Shown: positions 7,739-11,500 of the stretch, in pieces
Position numbering within the stretch: the stretch's first letter is position 1
Layout: each line of letters opens with the position of its first letter
NCBI GenBank assembly: GCA_024763185.1
Contig: JANTFY010000052.1
Coordinates: forward strand, 1-11,500
Source of the DNA: Gammaproteobacteria bacterium
GTDB taxonomy: Bacteria > Pseudomonadota > Gammaproteobacteria > GCA-001735895
Direction of reading: 5' to 3'
DNA: 11,500 bases
Program-made: the position numbers and the translations under genes
The notes under the pieces: generated by a model
What the model was told of the DNA's origin: nothing
Databases searched by the model: none
Seen by the model: the letters and a program-made list of their open reading frames with translations, nothing else

Positions 7739-8050
7739 TTACAACCAGCTTTGAACGTTATCGTGATCAGCAGCAAGCTGAACAAATCCGGCGTAATCCA
7801 CAACGGATACACCATCGATTACCCGGTCTGCTGCCAGACCCCGAGCGTCCAGGTCTTCACCCAGAACTGCAAATTTAACGCCTTTGCCCATTGCATCAGA
7901 GATGCTGGCAGAAGCTGTTGTATTTTGCAGAGCACCGGCCACACCGTCTTCGATCAGTAATACGGTGGAGTCACCACGAACTACAGAAAGACAGGTGTTG
8001 AGAGAATTTCTTTCAAAGGGCGACTTGTTTACAGTATGTAATGTGGACAT
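7739..8050 (-). CDS. dsrH: DsrH, TusB-like sulfurtransferase subunit
   Basis: A 103-residue member of the DsrH/TusB family. The only cysteine is Cys20 (SLNTCL), at the same position as the conserved Cys20 of A. vinosum DsrH. Family role: DsrE, DsrF and DsrH form a cytoplasmic a2b2c2 hexamer that hands sulfane sulfur to DsrC. The length and N-terminal STLHTVNKSPFERNSL pattern are typical for the family. The ATG has GGGAG nine bases upstream and sits 14 bases behind the dsrF stop. dsrC follows 48 bases further on. Confidence 0.95.
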   Translation of the reverse strand: MSTLHTVNKSPFERNSLNTCLSVVRGDSTVLLIEDGVAGALQNTTASASISDAMGKGVKFAVLGEDLDARGLAADRVIDGVSVVDYAGFVQLAADHDNVQSWL

Positions 8051-8064
8051 GTAATGTATCTCCC

Positions 8065-8472
8065 TTAGAAATTTAACAGTACGTCAGCTTCGTCAATCAA
8101 CTCGGCCAACTGTTCGCGATTAATCAGTTTCATGGAACTCTTTTCAGCCCAATCGTCATCTTCGTCTTCGTAGGTCAGTTCCTGCAGGTCGTCCATGGTC
8201 AGGCCACGGTCTTTCAGGGACTGTTCGTCAACGTAGATCTGGTTTACGTCATAATCACCCAGTGCGGAGTAGGTCTTGGAGAAATTCTTCATTCCAATAC
8301 CATCGGTATTCTGGCCTTTGGTCAGCTGGTAAACACCATCATCAACAAATACCAGTTGTACCTCCTGTTCAAACGCTGCGCCGATTAAAACAACTTCCAG
8401 CGATTCGAGAGCGTAAACGGTACCGTAAGGAGCTTTTCTGTTTATGTATACGAATTTTTTTGTATCTGACAT
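8065..8472 (-). CDS. dsrF: DsrF, TusC-like sulfurtransferase subunit without cysteine
   Basis: A 135-residue member of the DsrF/TusC family, recognised by the N-terminal NRKAPYGTVYA and VVLIGAAFEQEV followed by VDDGVYQLTKGQ. Family role: middle subunit of the DsrEFH hexamer that relays sulfur to DsrC. The protein contains no cysteine; the position that from memory is Cys40 in A. vinosum DsrF is Gln39 here (codon CAA at 8358-8356). The C-terminal half has an acidic stretch (EDEDDD, about residues 102-107). The ATG has GGAG seven bases upstream and sits nine bases behind the dsrE stop. The reading frame is intact and the fold motifs are conserved, so a structural role is likely even without a sulfur-binding cysteine. 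Confidence 0.95.
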   Translation of the reverse strand: MSDTKKFVYINRKAPYGTVYALESLEVVLIGAAFEQEVQLVFVDDGVYQLTKGQNTDGIGMKNFSKTYSALGDYDVNQIYVDEQSLKDRGLTMDDLQELTYEDEDDDWAEKSSMKLINREQLAELIDEADVLLNF

Positions 8473-8481
8473 GAGTAACTC

Positions 8482-8874
8482 CTAATCACCAAAAACCATC
8501 AGGCGATCAGCCTGGATACCGGCTTCGATCAGCTGACCCAAACCCGAGATTCGGAATTTGGGAGCGATATTGGCTGCACCTTTACCGTGACGATTGGATT
8601 CGTCCTCATCCATGATGCCGCGGCGTTGAGCCGCAGCAACACAGACAACCAGATCCAGATCATGCTTTTCAGCCAGTTCAGACCACATGGCCTGAACATT
8701 ACGGTCATCGATTGGTGGAACGCCATACATGGTGCCGTTGTTTACGCCATCGTGGTAAAAGAAGACACGAAAGATTTCGTGACCATTCTCCAGGGCTGCC
8801 TTGGTGAACTGATAAGCCGTATCAGCAGCCTGATGGGTAAAAGGCCCCTCGTTAATTTGAATAGCAAATTTCAT
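8482..8874 (-). CDS. dsrE: DsrE, TusD-like sulfurtransferase, active subunit
   Basis: A 130-residue DsrE/TusD family protein. Cys78 (DLVVCVAAAQRRG) sits at the position of the catalytic Cys78 of A. vinosum DsrE and E. coli TusD, which carries the persulfide and passes it to Cys109-type cysteine of DsrC. It is the only cysteine in the protein. The family pattern FAIQINEGPFTHQAADTAYQF at the start and the HDGV loop near residue 41 are present. The ATG is preceded by GAGG seven bases upstream. The gene begins 18 bases after dsrB and is followed within nine bases by dsrF, so dsrEFH form one translational block. Confidence 0.96.
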   Translation of the reverse strand: MKFAIQINEGPFTHQAADTAYQFTKAALENGHEIFRVFFYHDGVNNGTMYGVPPIDDRNVQAMWSELAEKHDLDLVVCVAAAQRRGIMDEDESNRHGKGAANIAPKFRISGLGQLIEAGIQADRLMVFGD

Positions 8875-8892
8875 CTATAAACCTCAAATCGA

Positions 8893-9966
8893 TTAGAAAC
8901 GGATATGAGTAGAAGCGTTAAGGCTATTACGGGCACCGCGCCAGTTATCGATATGGAACTTGGTAAATGGCAGTTCGGTCAATTCAAAGAAACGTGGCCA
9001 ACCGATACGGTCGATCCAGTCATTGATACGTTCCCAATCCTTAGCATCTTCTTTATAGACCTTAAGAATCTTCTTAACGATGGCTGTGGCTTCAGGCCAG
9101 CGAGGAGGATTGTTAGGGATACCGGCCGCAACCAGTTTCTGGAAGGTCGGTTTCTTACGGGCATTGGAGTGGTTACCACCGACCCAGATGGCCAGTTTAG
9201 AATGTTCCGCATCGTTGATCTGCATGGGCGGGCAGGGAGGGAAACAGGCACCACAGCAGATGCATTTTTTCTCATCAACTTCCAGAGAAGGTTTGCCGTC
9301 AACCATAGCCGGACGAATCGCCGCTACCGGGCAACGTGCAACAACGGAAGGACGCTCACAAACATTGCCGACCAGATCGTGATTGATTTTGGGTGGCTTG
9401 GTATGCTGAACGTTGATAGCAATATCACCCTGGCCGCCACAGTTGATCTGGCAGCAGGAAGTTGTCATGTGAACACGGTTAGGCATGTTCCAGTTTTTGA
9501 ATTCGTCAATCAGCTCATCCATCATGGACTTAACAACACCTGAGGCGTCAGTACCCGGGATGTCACAGTGCAACCAACCCTGAGTATGTGACAGGGAAGT
9601 GACTGAGTTACGTGTACCACCGACGATAAAACCTTCTTTTTCAAGGGCATCGATAAGAGGCTGAACCTGCTCTTCCTTGGCTACCATGTATTCCAGGTTG
9701 GAGCGCAGGGTAAAATGAACGTGACCGTCGGCATATTTATCACCGATATCACAGAGAAGACGCAGGGTGAAAACATCAAGGATACGCTGGGTGGCACACT
9801 TAACGGTGTAAATCACATCACCGCCATGGGCAACGTGCTTTAAAACACCGGGCTGTGGATCTTCGTGATAGGCCCAGTTGCCGTAGTTTTTACGCATGAC
9901 TGGATGCATGAACTGGAAACCATCAGGTACACCTGACTCAATAGGTGGACGTGGAGCGTCTGACAT
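8893..9966 (-). CDS. dsrB: DsrB, beta subunit of reverse dissimilatory sulfite reductase
   Basis: A 357-residue sulfite reductase beta subunit. The siroheme/[4Fe-4S] region shows TTSCCQINCGG (C171, C172, C176) followed by VCERPSVVARCPVAAI (C203, C212). An inserted ferredoxin domain has CICCGACFPPCPP (C235, C237, C238, C241, C245). Family role: with DsrA it forms the cytoplasmic a2b2 enzyme that in sulfur oxidizers runs in the oxidative direction, from DsrC-bound sulfur to sulfite. The start ATG has AGGAG six bases upstream. dsrA lies 70 bases before it, with a strong hairpin in the gap. Association with dsrEFH and dsrL argues for the oxidative rDsr lineage; a tree of DsrAB would settle this. 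Confidence 0.97.
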   Translation of the reverse strand: MSDAPRPPIESGVPDGFQFMHPVMRKNYGNWAYHEDPQPGVLKHVAHGGDVIYTVKCATQRILDVFTLRLLCDIGDKYADGHVHFTLRSNLEYMVAKEEQVQPLIDALEKEGFIVGGTRNSVTSLSHTQGWLHCDIPGTDASGVVKSMMDELIDEFKNWNMPNRVHMTTSCCQINCGGQGDIAINVQHTKPPKINHDLVGNVCERPSVVARCPVAAIRPAMVDGKPSLEVDEKKCICCGACFPPCPPMQINDAEHSKLAIWVGGNHSNARKKPTFQKLVAAGIPNNPPRWPEATAIVKKILKVYKEDAKDWERINDWIDRIGWPRFFELTELPFTKFHIDNWRGARNSLNASTHIRF

Positions 9967-9994
9967 AAATATCTCCTAATTAAGTATCGTTAGC

Positions 9995-10017
9995 CCGGGC
10001 CGATGTTAGCGGCCCGG
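9995..10017 (-). repeat. GC-rich intercistronic hairpin between dsrA and dsrB
   Basis: Perfect inverted repeat with 8-base GC-rich arms, CCGGGCCG and CGGCCCGG, around a 7-base loop, about 20 bases after the dsrA stop. No T tract follows on the minus strand, so it is not an intrinsic terminator. It could protect the dsrA message or mark a processing site. It ends about 28 bases before the dsrB start and leaves its Shine-Dalgarno free. Confidence 0.7.
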
Positions 10018-10036
10018 ATGTAAGTTAAAGTAAATC

Positions 10037-11278
10037 TTAAGCTTCGGCTTTTCTTTCAAACCACTTTTCAGCTTCTGCATCCCACTCATCCATACGTACG
10101 TATGAACTCTGGCGCGGGTTGTTAACCATGTTAGGATCAACTTCAATATCCAGACCTTCTAAAAAGTTAGCCAGACCGATACGCTCGATCATTTCGCCAC
10201 AACGCTCATGTTCCAGGCCGTTTTCTGCCCAGAAATCAATGACTTCTTCAGCAAGCTCGACCAGTTCTTCGTAGTCTTCTTCAGTGTTCAGCTCTTTGAA
10301 AGGAACGATAACAGTACCCATCAAGTCACCAATCTTCAGAGTACGCTTACCACCCATTGCAATGGTGGCGCCTTTATCATCGCCAGGAGACAATGCCTTG
10401 GGCATAACGTTCAGGCAGTGCATGCAACGTACACAGCTGCGGTTGTCAACGGCCAGGGTGTCGTCATCGTTGATGCTCAGTGCTTCAGTCGGGCAACGAG
10501 TAATGACGTTATCGATGATGTACTGACGACCTTTAGTGTCCAGGTAACCTTTGAAAGCATCCTGGTCAACTTTCATGTCATCACGCCATGTGCCGATAAT
10601 GGCAAAGTCAGAACGTTCAATAGCGTTCTGGCAGTCATTGCCACAACCTGAGATTTTGAACTTGAACTTGTAAGGCAGTGCAGGACGGTGAACGTCATCC
10701 TGGAAGTTGTTGGTTACAACGCGGTGGATTTTCTGCTCATCAAGGCAGGACTGCTCACAACGAGAAGCACCCACGCAAGAGATGGTAGTACGTACGTCTG
10801 GGCCAGCACCACCGAGGTCCCAACCGTAATCATTGATTTCATCAAAGAAAGTCTGGGTGTTTTCAGTGTCAGCACCGATGAACATGATGTTACCGGTCTG
10901 GCCGTGGAAGGTTACAAGACCTGAACCGTGCTTTTCCCAGCTATCTGCCAGTCTGCGCAGGGCAGCAGTCGAGTAGTGGTTGCCAGCAGGCGGCTGAACA
11001 CGCAGAGTATGAAACTCTTTTGATTCCGGGAACGCATCAGCAACTTCAGAGAAACGTGGAATGATGCCGGCGCCATATCCGAATACAGATACCGTACCGC
11101 CTTTCCAGTAACCTTTACGTGTTTCATATGAATGCTCTAACTGGCCCAGCAGGCTGTCTGTGGTTGCATTGATTCGTGCATCGGGGTGATCGTCGCGTAA
11201 ACGCTTGATGCCTGAGATAAAACTTGGCCAAGGGCCATTTTCCAGCTCATCGAGCATTGGAGTATCATACTTTGCCAT
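10037..11278 (-). CDS. dsrA: DsrA, alpha subunit of reverse dissimilatory sulfite reductase
   Basis: A 413-residue sulfite reductase alpha subunit. The siroheme/[4Fe-4S] ligand pattern C-x5-C ... C-x3-C is seen as ISCVGASRCEQSC (C168, C174; also C178) and ISGCGNDCQNA (C212, C216). The inserted ferredoxin domain uses C262 (CPTEAL) with C282, C285 and C288 (CVRCMHC). Family role: the catalytic siroheme subunit of cytoplasmic DsrAB. Start ATG 11278-11276 has GGGAG nine bases upstream. It is the first gene of the operon: upstream there are 222 bases with no gene to the window edge. A length near 415 is normal for DsrA. The ligand cysteines are all present, so the enzyme should be functional. Confidence 0.98.
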   Translation of the reverse strand: MAKYDTPMLDELENGPWPSFISGIKRLRDDHPDARINATTDSLLGQLEHSYETRKGYWKGGTVSVFGYGAGIIPRFSEVADAFPESKEFHTLRVQPPAGNHYSTAALRRLADSWEKHGSGLVTFHGQTGNIMFIGADTENTQTFFDEINDYGWDLGGAGPDVRTTISCVGASRCEQSCLDEQKIHRVVTNNFQDDVHRPALPYKFKFKISGCGNDCQNAIERSDFAIIGTWRDDMKVDQDAFKGYLDTKGRQYIIDNVITRCPTEALSINDDDTLAVDNRSCVRCMHCLNVMPKALSPGDDKGATIAMGGKRTLKIGDLMGTVIVPFKELNTEEDYEELVELAEEVIDFWAENGLEHERCGEMIERIGLANFLEGLDIEVDPNMVNNPRQSSYVRMDEWDAEAEKWFERKAEA

Positions 11279-11307
11279 ATTTGTGGTCTCCCATTAAGAC
11301 TCTAGTT

Positions 11308-11319
11308 AACTTATAAGTT
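11308..11319. repeat. 12-base perfect palindrome overlapping the putative -10 of dsrA
   Basis: AACTTATAAGTT reads the same on both strands and contains the TATAAG -10 candidate. If a repressor binds here it would block initiation directly. Could be chance in AT-rich DNA. Confidence 0.35.
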
Positions 11320-11332
11320 TTAGATTGATCGG

Positions 11333-11355
11333 TCTTGAAACACAGCATTTCAAGA
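11333..11355. repeat. Inverted repeat TCTTGAAA-N7-TTTCAAGA upstream of dsrA
   Basis: Perfect 8-base arms with a 7-base spacer (CACAGCA on the plus strand), about 55 bases upstream of the dsrA start. The size suits a dimeric regulator operator, and it could also form an RNA hairpin if transcription starts further upstream. No T tract follows. Confidence 0.5.
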
Positions 11356-11416
11356 ATGCGGGGATTTTAGACAAGGCGGTCAGACTTTTTAACTTGCCTG
11401 ATGGGAGGGCGTATGG

Positions 11417-11444
11417 GTATATCATTATCCCCATAGGGATATAC
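11417..11444. repeat. Nested inverted repeats upstream of dsrA, candidate operator
   Basis: Outer arms GTATATC (11417-11423) and GATATAC (11438-11444) and inner arms TATCCC (11426-11431) and GGGATA (11436-11441) with spacer CATA. The C-run/G-run layout inside AT flanks resembles operators of persulfide or metal sensors of the CsoR/CstR type, but this likeness is from memory and not tested. Confidence 0.4.
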
Positions 11445-11500
11445 ATTCGATTTATGGGAAAGCCTATGTTAATTAATACTTATTAAAATGCTGATTTATT

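Larger units (their letters stand above)
11279..11500 (-). promoter_or_regulatory. dsrA upstream region (likely dsr operon promoter), no gene
   Basis: This stretch holds no credible gene. On the minus strand it runs from an AT-rich segment at the edge through palindromes at 11417-11444, 11333-11355 and 11308-11319 to the dsrA Shine-Dalgarno GGGAG. The best -10 candidate is TATAAG (11315-11310), which overlaps the 12-base palindrome and has only a poor TTTCAA -35 at 19 bases. An extended or activator-dependent promoter is therefore possible. The AT-rich end near 11460-11500 could belong to a divergent promoter of a gene beyond the window. Confidence 0.55.

Noticed and set aside
8905..9543. 212-codon plus-strand open frame opposite dsrB
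   Set aside because: It lies wholly antisense to a clearly conserved DsrB, has no recognisable domain and no good Shine-Dalgarno; it is a by-product of dsrB codon use.
10208..10651. 147-codon plus-strand open frame opposite dsrA
   Set aside because: Antisense to the conserved ferredoxin region of DsrA and unlike any family I know.
11488..11500. ATG near the right edge as the start of a divergent gene
   Set aside because: Only four codons are visible and there is no Shine-Dalgarno in the AT-rich sequence ahead of it.
1..11500. Mobile elements, CRISPR arrays, tRNA or rRNA genes
   Set aside because: No repeat-spacer pattern, transposase gene, terminal inverted repeats or RNA gene signature was seen; the window is nearly filled by one conserved operon.

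Overview
This window holds an almost complete reverse-type dissimilatory sulfite reductase (rDsr) operon. All genes lie on the minus strand, so transcription runs from the right edge (about 11300) to the left edge. The order is dsrA-B-E-F-H-C-M-K-L-J-O-P-N, the order known from sulfur-oxidizing Gammaproteobacteria such as Allochromatium vinosum. The presence of dsrEFH, and of dsrL between dsrK and dsrJ, marks the oxidative branch of the Dsr pathway. The host is most likely a chemo- or photolithotrophic sulfur-oxidizing gammaproteobacterium of moderate GC content; genus cannot be told from this window.

Layout: 11279-11500 is a non-coding upstream region with several inverted repeats, probably carrying the operon promoter. 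dsrA and dsrB (11278-8893) encode the siroheme sulfite reductase, separated by a strong intercistronic hairpin. dsrE, dsrF and dsrH (8874-7739) encode the sulfurtransferase hexamer, and dsrC (7690-7358) the sulfur-carrier protein. A 130-base gap with two hairpins separates dsrC from dsrM. dsrM and dsrK (7226-4941) encode the membrane cytochrome b and its HdrD-like partner. dsrL (4880-2925) encodes the iron-sulfur flavoprotein NAD(P)H oxidoreductase. dsrJ, dsrO and dsrP (2915-444) are tightly packed and encode the periplasmic and membrane half of DsrMKJOP. After a hairpin with a short T tract comes the 5' part of dsrN, cut by the left edge.

How they work together (established for the family): sulfur arrives as persulfide, passes through DsrEFH to DsrC, and DsrAB oxidizes it to sulfite with DsrL as electron partner. 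The resulting DsrC trisulfide or disulfide state is handled by DsrMKJOP at the membrane. DsrN amidates siroheme for DsrAB.

The operon is a known system and I see no new gene in it. The points worth a second look are smaller: DsrF has no cysteine at all, dsrN seems to have its own promoter whose perfect -10 sits in the loop of a terminator-like hairpin, several intercistronic hairpins lie at expression-step boundaries, and the dsrA upstream region has a cluster of palindromes.
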